This document shows, one piece after another, positions 55,841-64,000 of a DNA stretch of 64,000 nt (positions are counted from its first letter, which is position 1; every line of letters starts with the position of its first letter). The notes beneath the pieces are model-generated. The model searched no databases. It saw nothing but the letters and a program-made list of their open reading frames with translations, and was not told the origin of the DNA. Position numbers and translations under genes: made by a program. Source of the stretch: Flavivirga spongiicola (GTDB taxonomy: Bacteria > Bacteroidota > Bacteroidia > Flavobacteriales > Flavobacteriaceae); the NCBI RefSeq assembly GCF_030540825.1, contig NZ_JAUOEO010000002.1:682001-746000 (forward strand), given 5' to 3'.

Positions 55841-57016
55841 TTATTCAATGATGACAATATTATTTCCTATACGGTAATTTATTTCATTAGTTTTTTGTAT
55901 ATAAATTAATATTTGGTCTATGGTACTTTCTCTATCTAATACACCTGAAAAACTTTTATTCTCTATCTCCGGGTTTCTAAAAATATACTCTACATCATAC
56001 CATCTGGATAATGTCTTCATAATGTCTTTCATAGTTTTTTGTCTAAAACTAAAATAGCCCTCTTTCCAAGCAATTTCATCAAATAGTTTATTGACTTTTT
56101 GAACAGTAATGCCTTGTCCTTTCATATTGATTATAGACTGTTCAGAAGGTTTAAGAAATTTAGATTCTATACCGTTACCAACTTTTACCTGACCTTCTAC
56201 TAAAGTTGTAACAATATCATTTTCATCTTGGTAAGCTTTAATATTAAATTCTGTACCTAATACTTCTATTTCCTGCATTCCTGTTTTAACCATAAACCGA
56301 TCTCCGTCATGCATTGTACTTTTTGAAACCTCAAAATAAGCTTCTCCATAAATTAATTCTACCATACGGGTTTGTCCCTCAATAAAGAAAACAGGATATT
56401 TCAGTTTAGAATCTGAATTTAGCCATACACGTGTGTTATCTGATAATTGTACGAAATATTGCCCACCCCTGGGTATTGTTAAATAATTAAACTGAAGTGC
56501 TTGTTTCTTTTTAGATCCTGATTTAGAATCATATATCAGTTTATCTTCATTAAGTGTACGTCCTTTTAATGTCACTTTTTTTCCCTTTTCTAAAACAACT
56601 TCAGACCCGTTTTCTAAGGTAAGTATGGCTTTGTCCATACCTGGTAAAATAGTTGCGTCATTTTTAGTGTTACTAATTTGTTCTTCTTTATCAAAAGAAA
56701 AATTATTTATCAGATATGCATATCCTAACCCTATCGTAACTATAAATATTGCTGCATATTTAAAGACTCGTTTAAAAGCACTTTTTCGTAAACTGGTTTT
56801 GTCTTGCTTTATCTTTTGCAGTACTTTTTCTCTTTCACCTTCTATATCAAAGTCAAGCATATTGGAGTCTATTAAGTAATTGGTATTAACGAAATTCTTA
56901 AAAACCAAATAATTGGATTCTTCACGCATCCATTCCGTTAATTCGATCATTTCATCTATGGAAGCTGATCTGGAGAAGTACTTGATTATTATGGTTTCTA
57001 TATTTTTATTTGGCAT
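55841..57016 (-). CDS. FecR-family anti-sigma factor
   Basis: 391 residues. Cytosolic N-terminal part that binds sigma (YFSRSASIDEMIELTEWM), one membrane segment at about 85-105 (YAAIFIVTIGLGYAYLI), the periplasmic FecR domain (TIPRGGQYFVQLSDNTRVWL, GEAYFEVSK, VLGTEFNIKAYQDE, LVEGQVKVGN) and a C-terminal DUF4974/STN-like domain (FSGVLDRESTIDQILIYIQK). It holds the neighbouring ECF sigma until SusC reports substrate. It is divergent from the sigma gene across 100 bases. Confidence 0.93.
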   Translation of the reverse strand: MPNKNIETIIIKYFSRSASIDEMIELTEWMREESNYLVFKNFVNTNYLIDSNMLDFDIEGEREKVLQKIKQDKTSLRKSAFKRVFKYAAIFIVTIGLGYAYLINNFSFDKEEQISNTKNDATILPGMDKAILTLENGSEVVLEKGKKVTLKGRTLNEDKLIYDSKSGSKKKQALQFNYLTIPRGGQYFVQLSDNTRVWLNSDSKLKYPVFFIEGQTRMVELIYGEAYFEVSKSTMHDGDRFMVKTGMQEIEVLGTEFNIKAYQDENDIVTTLVEGQVKVGNGIESKFLKPSEQSIINMKGQGITVQKVNKLFDEIAWKEGYFSFRQKTMKDIMKTLSRWYDVEYIFRNPEIENKSFSGVLDRESTIDQILIYIQKTNEINYRIGNNIVIIE

Positions 57017-57116
57017 TTTGGCTGCTCATTTGAAGTGAGACGTACCAAAATCACATAATACTTACGCTTTTTATTTTTTTTTTATATTGTAGCATAATTT
57101 TTTTAAATTTTATCCA

Positions 57117-57713
57117 TTGTATACTGATCTCTCAAATATTAAAACATTAGTCCAAGAGCTTGAAAAAGGTAATCATCAAGCATTGGTGTTTTTAATGAAT
57201 ACCTATCATCACCAGCTTTGTTTATATGCTTATAGTCTCTCGAATGATTTTGATGGTGCTAAGGATATTGTACAAAATGTTTTTGTTAAAATATGGGAAG
57301 ACAAACATAAACTACAACATGTAAAATCTATAAAGAGTTTTTTATATAAATCTGTGTATAATGGCTTTATAGATCAATGGAGAAAGGATAAAAAAATGTT
57401 AGCTATTGAACAAAAACATTTTGAAGCTTTGGAAGATATCGTTAAAAACGAAAATGCAGATGTGTTAAAAAAACAACTATCACTGGTTAAGCTTGAAATT
57501 CAAAGATTGCCTCCAAAATGTAAAGAGACATTTTTATTGAGCAAGCAGGAAGGTTTAACCAATATTGAGATTGCTAATTTTATGAATGTTTCTATTAGAA
57601 CTGTAGAGGCGCAAATGAATAAAGCTTTTAGAATACTTCGCAAAAAGCTTCAAAATAAGATTAAACCTATGTTGTTTTTATTATTTGGCATTAATTTTCA
57701 TGTTGAAAGTTAA
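57117..57713 (+). CDS. ECF RNA polymerase sigma factor
   Basis: 198 residues. The only canonical start before sigma region 2 is a TTG at 57117 (MYTDLSNIKTLVQELEKGNH); an in-frame stop sits at 57090. Region 2: FLMNTYHHQLCLYAYSLSND ... DIVQNVFVKIWEDKHKLQ, with SFLYKSVYNGFIDQWRK. Region 4: LPPKCKETFLLSKQEG and the helix-turn-helix NIEIANFMNVSIRTVEAQM. It would direct transcription of the susC operon. Followed by a strong terminator. Confidence 0.9.
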   Translation: MYTDLSNIKTLVQELEKGNHQALVFLMNTYHHQLCLYAYSLSNDFDGAKDIVQNVFVKIWEDKHKLQHVKSIKSFLYKSVYNGFIDQWRKDKKMLAIEQKHFEALEDIVKNENADVLKKQLSLVKLEIQRLPPKCKETFLLSKQEGLTNIEIANFMNVSIRTVEAQMNKAFRILRKKLQNKIKPMLFLLFGINFHVES

Positions 57714-57832
57714 ATAGAATAGGTATTTTATGAGACAAAATTTTCAATATCCTTAATTGATTACATTTCTAAAAAATACTTAAAATATTTTGGTAGGAAT
57801 TAGAATGATATTCAGTTTTAATTTATAATAGT

Positions 57833-57866
57833 AAAATGCCTTTGAATAAAAATTCAAAGGCATTTT
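57833..57866 (+). terminator. Intrinsic terminator after the ECF sigma gene
   Basis: A perfect 15-bp stem: AAAATGCCTTTGAAT (57833-57847), loop AAAA, then its complement (from 57852) ending in TTTTT at 57862-57866. The stem is A/T-flanked on both sides, so it may work in both directions. The rest of the 294-base gap (57714-58007) shows nothing else I can support. Confidence 0.8.
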
Positions 57867-58007
57867 TGACTAACTAAAAATAATCAAAATTACGACTTAG
57901 TGTAATGAATGATGTATATTAAAATTTTGTTTTTGATTCATTATCAGTTCTATCATTTTAAGGGTTTGACAATAAAATGAAAGAATCTAATTGCTTTATT
58001 TTTCTCT

Positions 58008-59345
58008 TTAAAATGGGACTTTAACAATAACAGTATCTCCTTTTCCATTATCATCTGTTATGCTTTGTATGGTCCACAAATCCTTTAAATTATCACCATC
58101 AATAATACTGCCGCTATAATCGCCCCACGCAACGCCATCCGTAAATCCTTTTCCTTCACCTAAACTTACAATTTCACGTAACGTACCTTTTGGGTCTTTT
58201 GCCTTTCTAAAAGCCAATCTTGGACTAATAAACATATTTTCATTTGTTTCTTGAAACCCAACAAGTACATCATTTTTCTTGTTAACGGCAATGGTAGTTT
58301 GAATGTAATTAGAATGCTCACTACTAATTAGCCCTGTTTGAACAATAGTCCCATCTGTTTTTATCTGGTGCCATTGTACTGCTGCCCTATCATTAATATT
58401 AATGGTATGTGAAAACCAAATGTAATCATTCTGTAAAACCAAGTTTTTAGGGTTTCTATCTCCCGAAGATGTCAATTGATCTGTATTTTTTTGAGGTGAT
58501 TTAGGCGGCCACTTAAAATGATCTAATTTTGGCATTGTTTCAGCAACAAGCTCACAAACAGGAGACCCATCTTCTGCTGTAACAATGCGTCTAATTACAA
58601 ATCCACCTTGACGAGTTATTTGAAAAAAGTATAAGTCATCTATCTTATCTTGAGTGGCTACTGGGTGTCCCAAACTACCTGGGAAATGATAAACTGTAGC
58701 TGGTTTTCCAGATTTGGCTTCTTTCATTTTCATAACAAAGGTTCGTTCTTTTCCTCCAGGAAAAGAATAACCTATCCATTTTTTACTATAACTAATACCA
58801 CCGCCATCAACACCATTTGGGGCTGGTACTGGATATGTATTCCAAGCCTGTGTTGGATCTTTTGTTTCTGAAATGGAAATATTTACGGGTTTCTTCTTTT
58901 CTTTATCCCAAGGGTTCCATAAATCAAAACCAAAAACCTTATTATGTGGGTCGAAAAATAATTTAGGGTCAATGCCTTTATTAAAACAATTTTGAGATAC
59001 ACCTTCTATAAAATTTCCTTTTTTATCATATATAATTAAGCCACTATTACTTCCATGTAATACATAGCCTCCTCCAACAGCAATTTGTGGATCTACCTGT
59101 CTATTGCCGTCCATAGAGCCATCAAAAGCTAAATAACCGGCTTCTTTTCTCGGATTACCTCCTTGTTTACGCTCTTTACATTTACCATTATTATTGAAAG
59201 ACGTTTTTTTAATTGGTAAAATAACTTCTGTTCGTGATGGTTTTACTATTTTATTTAAAGGGGTAACCTTATTATTTTGTGCCCCTAAAGAAAGGACACT
59301 ACTCGTAATGGCTAAAAAAAAGAGATTGTTTATAAACTGCTTCAT
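58008..59345 (-). CDS. Exported hypothetical protein, propeller-like
   Basis: 445 residues from the ATG at 59345 (MKQFINNLFFLAITSSVLSLGAQ), which gives a clean signal peptide; the frame is open from 59393. The mature part has repeated blade-like units with conserved Trp/Gly/Asp (YLAFDGSMDGNRQVDPQIAV, FFDPHNKVFGFDLWNPWD, NTYPVPAPNGVDGGGISYSK, VLVGFQETNENMF, VAWGDYSGSIIDGDN). I do not recognise the family; similar proteins accompany glycan loci. It starts 52 bases after the GH109 gene and is probably in one unit with it. Confidence 0.7.
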   Translation of the reverse strand: MKQFINNLFFLAITSSVLSLGAQNNKVTPLNKIVKPSRTEVILPIKKTSFNNNGKCKERKQGGNPRKEAGYLAFDGSMDGNRQVDPQIAVGGGYVLHGSNSGLIIYDKKGNFIEGVSQNCFNKGIDPKLFFDPHNKVFGFDLWNPWDKEKKKPVNISISETKDPTQAWNTYPVPAPNGVDGGGISYSKKWIGYSFPGGKERTFVMKMKEAKSGKPATVYHFPGSLGHPVATQDKIDDLYFFQITRQGGFVIRRIVTAEDGSPVCELVAETMPKLDHFKWPPKSPQKNTDQLTSSGDRNPKNLVLQNDYIWFSHTININDRAAVQWHQIKTDGTIVQTGLISSEHSNYIQTTIAVNKKNDVLVGFQETNENMFISPRLAFRKAKDPKGTLREIVSLGEGKGFTDGVAWGDYSGSIIDGDNLKDLWTIQSITDDNGKGDTVIVKVPF

Positions 59346-59396
59346 TATTTGACTTTTATTTGTTTTGAGAATGACTATTTCTTTAAAGTTCAAAAA

Positions 59397-60761
59397 TTAA
59401 TAAGTATCCTTAATCCAGTTATAAGGTTTACGTTTTACCCACATGCCCCTAGTAAAATCTGGGAAATCTTGTGGTTCTCCATTGTTCTCTATTGATAGTT
59501 CTGATAATGGCGTTACTGCACTCCATGCTGCTGCATCGTAAGCATCCATTGGTGGTGCTATATTTTGTTTTGCAGATTCTACAAAGGCATTCATTACGAA
59601 AAAGTCTATTCCACCATGACCAGCTTCTGTCGCATCATTGCCATATTTTTTCCATAAAGGATGATCATATTTTTTAAACCATGCATCCATATCTTCCCAG
59701 CCATGTCCTTTTGTTACACCTTCTATATGAATACGTTGTGTATGGTAATCGAAATCTGTAAGTCCTTGTACACCTTGTACCTTAAATCCTAAAGAGTAGG
59801 GGTGTGGGGTATTTACATTATGTGTTACAATAATAGTTTCACTATTAGAAGTCTCTATTGTAGATGTTATAATATCTCCTTGTTTCCATTTCAATTTCGC
59901 ATTAGGGTGATCCTTACCTCCATTGTCAACAATATATTTGTTCAATCCAATGGCTTTGGTAGCGTGGGATGTTAAAGAGAGGAAACGATTACCTCTGTTT
60001 ACATCTGCCATGGTAGCTACTGGTCCTAGACCATGAGTTGGATATACATCTGCATTTCTTAACAACGAATGCTGTGTTCTCCATGTCGATTCTGAAATAC
60101 CTTTTTCTCCAAATTCAACTCCTTTTCCATAAGCTGTTTTTCCGTCGTTAAGTTTTACATGTCTAAGATCATGTTGGTAACCACATGTAAAGTGTAACAA
60201 TTCTCCAAACACATTTTGCTTTACCATATTTAGTACAGCCAAAACATCTCTTCGGTAGTTTACATTCTCTAGAATCATTAGATGTGATCCAGTTTCTTCA
60301 TGTGTATTTACCAAATCCCAACATTCCTCTAAGGTATTAGCTGCAGAAACTTCTAATCCTGTATATTTGCCAGCCTTCATAGCATCTACAGCCATTTTTG
60401 TGTGCCATAGCCAAGGAGTAGCTATAATGACTGCATCTATGTCTTTTAAAGCTAATAAATTTCTATAATCATAATCACTTTTACCAAATACTTGTGGTTT
60501 TTTATGATTCGCTTTTTCTATTTTATCTAAGGCTATTGAAATTCTTTTTGAATCTATATCACAAATAGCTAATACATTTACATCGCTTCTTTGCAACAAA
60601 TTTCCTAAGTGATTGGTCCCTCGTAGTCCAACACCTATTATTCCTATATTTAATTTTTCTCCTCTTCCTTTATTAGATATCCCAAATGTTAAGTTTGGAG
60701 CCATAGCTATTCCTGCTCCTGTTATAGCAGATTTCTTTATGAAATTTCGTCTTGAATTCAT
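59397..60761 (-). CDS. GH109-type alpha-N-acetylgalactosaminidase (Gfo/Idh/MocA fold)
   Basis: 454 residues. A Tat-type signal (MNSRRNFIKKSAITGAG) leads into an NAD-binding Rossmann domain (GIIGVGLRGTNHLGN) and the oxidoreductase-like C-terminal domain. Blocks match GH109 enzymes closely: ATPWLWHTKMAVDAMKAGKY, LENVNYRRDVLAVLNMV, CGYQHDLR (Tyr195), YPTHGLGP (His243), NRGNR, HPNAKLKWKQGDI and DHPLWKKYGNDA. The family uses a bound NAD and an oxidation/elimination cycle to remove terminal alpha-GalNAc. The Tat signal implies folding with cofactor before export. It is the only glycosidase in this stretch. Confidence 0.87.
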   Translation of the reverse strand: MNSRRNFIKKSAITGAGIAMAPNLTFGISNKGRGEKLNIGIIGVGLRGTNHLGNLLQRSDVNVLAICDIDSKRISIALDKIEKANHKKPQVFGKSDYDYRNLLALKDIDAVIIATPWLWHTKMAVDAMKAGKYTGLEVSAANTLEECWDLVNTHEETGSHLMILENVNYRRDVLAVLNMVKQNVFGELLHFTCGYQHDLRHVKLNDGKTAYGKGVEFGEKGISESTWRTQHSLLRNADVYPTHGLGPVATMADVNRGNRFLSLTSHATKAIGLNKYIVDNGGKDHPNAKLKWKQGDIITSTIETSNSETIIVTHNVNTPHPYSLGFKVQGVQGLTDFDYHTQRIHIEGVTKGHGWEDMDAWFKKYDHPLWKKYGNDATEAGHGGIDFFVMNAFVESAKQNIAPPMDAYDAAAWSAVTPLSELSIENNGEPQDFPDFTRGMWVKRKPYNWIKDTY

Positions 60762-61058
60762 GTGAATTTTAATAAAAAGTTATTAATGTTAAAGCTTAAC
60801 CAAAAATACTATACACAATTAATAATCGTGATGATATTTTAGTCATTTTGGAGTACTATTTAGTTTAAAAGTATGGTTTGACTATTTTTTACTCCTTTTT
60901 GATTAATATACCTCTCTCTTTGTTCTTGTTTATAGCATTTCAAATAAACTCAAATGGAATTTATTAATATATTTACATGATTCTTTCTTTTTACAATATT
61001 TAGTAGTTTTTAAAAAAATAGCCCTTACAAAAACTATTTTTCACTAAAAATATAATCA
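60762..61058. other. 297-bp divergent intergenic region
   Basis: Lies between the GH109 gene (minus) and the hybrid sensor (plus) and must contain both promoters. I find no full TTTG/TAnnTTTG match on either strand and no convincing operator; an AGTACT palindrome near 60852 is too short to support a claim. Confidence 0.5.
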
Positions 61059-64000
61059 ATGCTCTCATTAAAACTTTATCATTTTCTACTCATTGCTTTT
61101 TTTTACTCTTCATTTTCGTATGGGCAAAATCATGCAAATTTTAAGCACTTATCACCAATTTTTAATAATAAATCTGTAGCTATATCAAAAACAGCTCAAG
61201 ATCAACAGGGAAACATCTGGATGCTTTCAGTTTATGGTATTTTAGTGTATGATGGATATAATTATAAAGCAGTAAAAAATGAAACTATTTTTCCTAATTG
61301 GAAAGAAGAAGATGTTATAAAGGATATTGTTTTAGATAATAATAATAACATATGGATAACATCTACATTAGGGTTGGTGTCCAAATATAATGCACCAAAA
61401 GGGCAATTTGAAGATATTTCAATACTGGTAAAAGATGGCATTACAAAAGTTCGCCCAAAAGAAGAAAATGTTTGGTTAATTTCAAAAAACAGTGCGATAT
61501 ATTGTTATTCAGGCTCTAAAATTGATCATATTACAACAATTTATAATGAGGGTTTACCTCTTAAAAACAGTATTGATATTGATTTTGTAAAACCAAATGA
61601 GTTATATGTAAGCACAGACAATGGGAAAATTTTTAACTATTCCTTAAAATCAAAAAAAACGACTGAATTAGTAGGTGTCTATACCGATTACCCAGGGACT
61701 ATAATTCTAAGAACAGATAACAATAACAAACTTTGGATAGGTACTGAAGCCTTTGGAGTTCTTGTGTATGATAGTGTACTTAAACAATTCATTCAAGAAT
61801 CTCTTTTTGAAAAAAAGAGCTATAATATTAATAAAGAAATATTCTTAACACTGTTTTGCGATAAGGAAGGCTATATGTGGGGAGGTACAGATGGAGGTGG
61901 TTTGTACAAAATAAATTCTAACAATGGAGAAATTGAGATATTCACTAAACAAGATTCTAATGAATTTTCTTTGGGGAGTAATACCATCTTAAATATTAAT
62001 GAAGACAATCATAAAAATATATGGATATGCACAAATTATGGTAAACTTAACGTACTACCAAGTGCTAATAACAATATTAAATACCATGAAGGTTCCGCAA
62101 ACAATACACCTCTTAGAGTTTTATCTGTCTATAAAAGCTCTCAAGGCGACTTATGGGCTGGAACAGATGGCTCTGGCATAACAAAAATCAGTTATAACTT
62201 AGATGGTTCTACGAATGAAACACAATACTTTAATAATATAGCATTAAATAAAGGCTTTTATGTACAATCTATAATTGAAGATAATCAATCTAATATTTGG
62301 TTTGGTACCTATAAAAATGGACTTTATTTTCATAATACAAAGAAAGGGACTTTTGAAAAAGTTAATATTGTTAATTCTAAAAAGCAGGAAGCTACTGATG
62401 TAAGAACTGTATTTAAAGACTCTAAAGATCGTATTTGGGTTGGATCAAATATTTCAATAAATGTCTATTCTTCTAATTTAAGCCTATTAGCCTCTTTTGA
62501 GAATAATACAAAAGGTTTAAAAGGCTCTATTGTTGAAAGTTTTATTGAAGATGAAACAGGTGCTATTTGGTTAGGAATTTATCAAGGAGGTTTGTTTATG
62601 TTTAATGAAAATAAAAACAACCTAAAGCACTCAACGTTTTCAAATCATTCTTATAGTAAAAATAATGAGAGTAAAAACCATAGAGTCAAGTATATGGCTC
62701 TTGGAGATTCCAATGATATATGGTTAATAAATAGCGTTAGCAAACTTTTAAAGTTTCACACAAAGAGTAAATCATATTCAACTTTTGACCATATAGAATC
62801 TATTAACGAGCAAGATTTTAGTTCTGTAATAGTAGAAGACAATAATAATATTTGGTTGAGTTCGAACAATGGGATATGTCATATAAATATTGAAAAAGCC
62901 AGTTTAAAAAGATATTACAGTACAGATGGTCTGCAAGATAATTCCTTTTTATCTAGAAGTGCTTTTAAAGATAAGCAGGGTACCATGTATTTTGGCGGAC
63001 TTAAAGGTTTAAATTATTTTAATCCAAAACAGTTAAGCAAAAAAGTACCGCACCCTTCACTCTCTATTAATACTATAGAGATTCTTAATCAACCAGCCGA
63101 TGCTTTAATTCCTTCACAAATTCCTTCGGGAATTTCTAATGTTGAATTATTAAAATTAAAATATAACCAATCTTCTTTTTCGTTTAGGTTTTCTGCTATT
63201 GATAATATTCTCAATCCAAAATATTATTATGCATATAGATTAAAAGGATTTGATGATGATTGGATAACTAGCCGTTCTGAACGCATTGCTACTTATACAA
63301 ATATTCCTTCAGGTAGTTATATTTTTGAAGTTAAGGCAGGCACAAAAAAAGGTGTTTGGGATATTCCAAAGAAGCAAATTACTATAGAAATAGACCAGCC
63401 TATTTGGAATAAACCAATAGCATATTTTATTTACATGTGTTTTTTTGGGTTATTTATATTTGGACTAAAACGGTGGTATTCGTTGAAAAAAAAATTATTC
63501 TTAGAAAAAGTTAGCCATAAAAAAGAAAGTGAGTTACATGACCTTAAAATGAATTTCTTTACTAAAATGTCTCACGAAATTCAAACTCCAATAACACTAA
63601 TTTTAGGTCCAATTGATGATATGTTAAGATTGGCCGAACAAAATGGAAACTTACTACTTAAACAACGCCTAAATATTATAGCCAATAATACGAATCGACT
63701 TTCTAAAATAGCTCGCGAGTTAACCTTAGTTAGGAATAAAGAATTAAACAAGTTAAGGTTAACAGTTACTAAAAATAATTTGTTTAAAAATATTGAAGAC
63801 ATTTCTTTGTCATTTAAAGAATTAGCAAGAAAAAAACAAATTGATTTTGCTATAAACTGTCCAGAAAATTTGTCAGAAGCATGGTATGATAAAGAAAAAA
63901 TAGAACACATTATATATAACCTACTTTCCAATGCATTCAAGTTTACTCCAAAAGAGGGAAATATTCAGTTAAGTATAATTCCAATCAATTCAAAAAAACA
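61059..64000 (+). CDS. Hybrid two-component system sensor (HTCS), 3' end cut
   Basis: I translated this by hand: ATG 61059, open to the window end, 980 residues visible. Signal peptide (MLSLKLYHFLLIAFFYSSFS), then about 12-14 Reg_prop beta-propeller repeats (DNNNNIWITSTLGLV, DNNNKLWIGTEAFGVLVYD, SSQGDLWAGTDGSGI, DSKDRIWVGSN) to about residue 680, a Y_Y_Y domain (YYYAYRLKGFDDDWI), one membrane segment at about 788-805, and a histidine kinase with His839 in KMSHEIQTPITLILGP and the N box YNLLSNAFKFTPKEG. The receiver and AraC domains expected in an HTCS lie beyond the edge. It senses a glycan fragment in the periplasm and probably controls the GH109 genes or genes further right. Confidence 0.92.
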   Translation, partial: MLSLKLYHFLLIAFFYSSFSYGQNHANFKHLSPIFNNKSVAISKTAQDQQGNIWMLSVYGILVYDGYNYKAVKNETIFPNWKEEDVIKDIVLDNNNNIWITSTLGLVSKYNAPKGQFEDISILVKDGITKVRPKEENVWLISKNSAIYCYSGSKIDHITTIYNEGLPLKNSIDIDFVKPNELYVSTDNGKIFNYSLKSKKTTELVGVYTDYPGTIILRTDNNNKLWIGTEAFGVLVYDSVLKQFIQESLFEKKSYNINKEIFLTLFCDKEGYMWGGTDGGGLYKINSNNGEIEIFTKQDSNEFSLGSNTILNINEDNHKNIWICTNYGKLNVLPSANNNIKYHEGSANNTPLRVLSVYKSSQGDLWAGTDGSGITKISYNLDGSTNETQYFNNIALNKGFYVQSIIEDNQSNIWFGTYKNGLYFHNTKKGTFEKVNIVNSKKQEATDVRTVFKDSKDRIWVGSNISINVYSSNLSLLASFENNTKGLKGSIVESFIEDETGAIWLGIYQGGLFMFNENKNNLKHSTFSNHSYSKNNESKNHRVKYMALGDSNDIWLINSVSKLLKFHTKSKSYSTFDHIESINEQDFSSVIVEDNNNIWLSSNNGICHINIEKASLKRYYSTDGLQDNSFLSRSAFKDKQGTMYFGGLKGLNYFNPKQLSKKVPHPSLSINTIEILNQPADALIPSQIPSGISNVELLKLKYNQSSFSFRFSAIDNILNPKYYYAYRLKGFDDDWITSRSERIATYTNIPSGSYIFEVKAGTKKGVWDIPKKQITIEIDQPIWNKPIAYFIYMCFFGLFIFGLKRWYSLKKKLFLEKVSHKKESELHDLKMNFFTKMSHEIQTPITLILGPIDDMLRLAEQNGNLLLKQRLNIIANNTNRLSKIARELTLVRNKELNKLRLTVTKNNLFKNIEDISLSFKELARKKQIDFAINCPENLSEAWYDKEKIEHIIYNLLSNAFKFTPKEGNIQLSIIPINSKK

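Noticed and set aside
61999..62181. 60-residue frame within the hybrid sensor
   Set aside because: It is out of frame with the sensor reading frame, which runs unbroken from 61059 and carries the propeller repeats.
1..64000. Search for CRISPR arrays, tRNA, rRNA and insertion-sequence transposases
   Set aside because: I saw no regularly spaced repeats, no T-loop-like GGTTCRANYC context in the short gaps, and no transposase or integrase motifs.

Overview
The window is 64 kb of AT-rich, densely packed bacterial chromosome from the Bacteroidota, most likely a marine-type Flavobacteriaceae. The evidence is type IX secretion (T9SS) C-terminal sorting domains of type A and type B, a SusC/SusD pair with ECF sigma and FecR-type anti-sigma factors, a hybrid two-component sensor, DUF349 and tandem DUF368 proteins, an OstA-like protein, a SurA triad, and Bacteroidota-type promoters (TTTG, 19-20 bp, TAnnTTTG) with almost no Shine-Dalgarno sequences. 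I saw no rRNA, tRNA, CRISPR array, transposase or integrase.

Layout. 1-12.3 kb: truncated membrane protein, peptidase T (pepT), quinone-type dihydroorotate dehydrogenase (pyrD), two T9SS-secreted proteins (a pappalysin-like metalloprotease and a spondin-domain protein), HMG-CoA lyase, an outer-membrane porin, a three-gene unit built around an FMN-binding protein, and guaB. 12.4-19.1 kb: a secreted hypothetical protein, a 78-residue conserved protein, then an envelope-biogenesis operon of three SurA-like chaperones and a MoxR ATPase. 19.1-24.3 kb: an accessory block between moxR and aconitase, holding two paralogous OafA-type acyltransferases around a Sco lipoprotein, a protein resembling PHM/DBM copper monooxygenases, and a polytopic membrane protein. 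24.4-34.2 kb: aconitase, MazG, an FAD amine-oxidase-like enzyme with an overlapping GT39-type glycosyltransferase, and a very large C-type-lectin protein with a type B sorting domain. 34.3-44.6 kb (all minus strand): DUF349 protein with an internal 222-bp tandem repeat, aroE, two DUF368 transporters, a repeat-rich 468-bp spacer with a MITE-like palindrome, a TPR protein, a class III aminotransferase and an OstA-like protein. 44.8-64 kb: a polysaccharide/glycan utilisation locus.

The glycan locus has an ECF sigma factor divergent from an operon reading FecR anti-sigma, STN-containing SusC, SusD, a discoidin lipoprotein, a VCBS/ASPIC lipoprotein and a DUF5077-DUF3472-discoidin lipoprotein, with strong hairpins between cistrons. 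Beside it are a secreted propeller-like protein, a GH109-type alpha-N-acetylgalactosaminidase and the start of a hybrid two-component sensor. The GH109 enzyme, two discoidin domains and sigma/anti-sigma control suggest a GalNAc-containing, glycoprotein-like substrate; this is an inference.

The best candidates for something not yet described are the copper-enzyme/acyltransferase block at 19.1-24.3 kb, the FMN-binding module at 9.0-10.8 kb, and the palindromic repeats at 39.6-40.0 kb. All calls come from reading the sequence; no database search was run.
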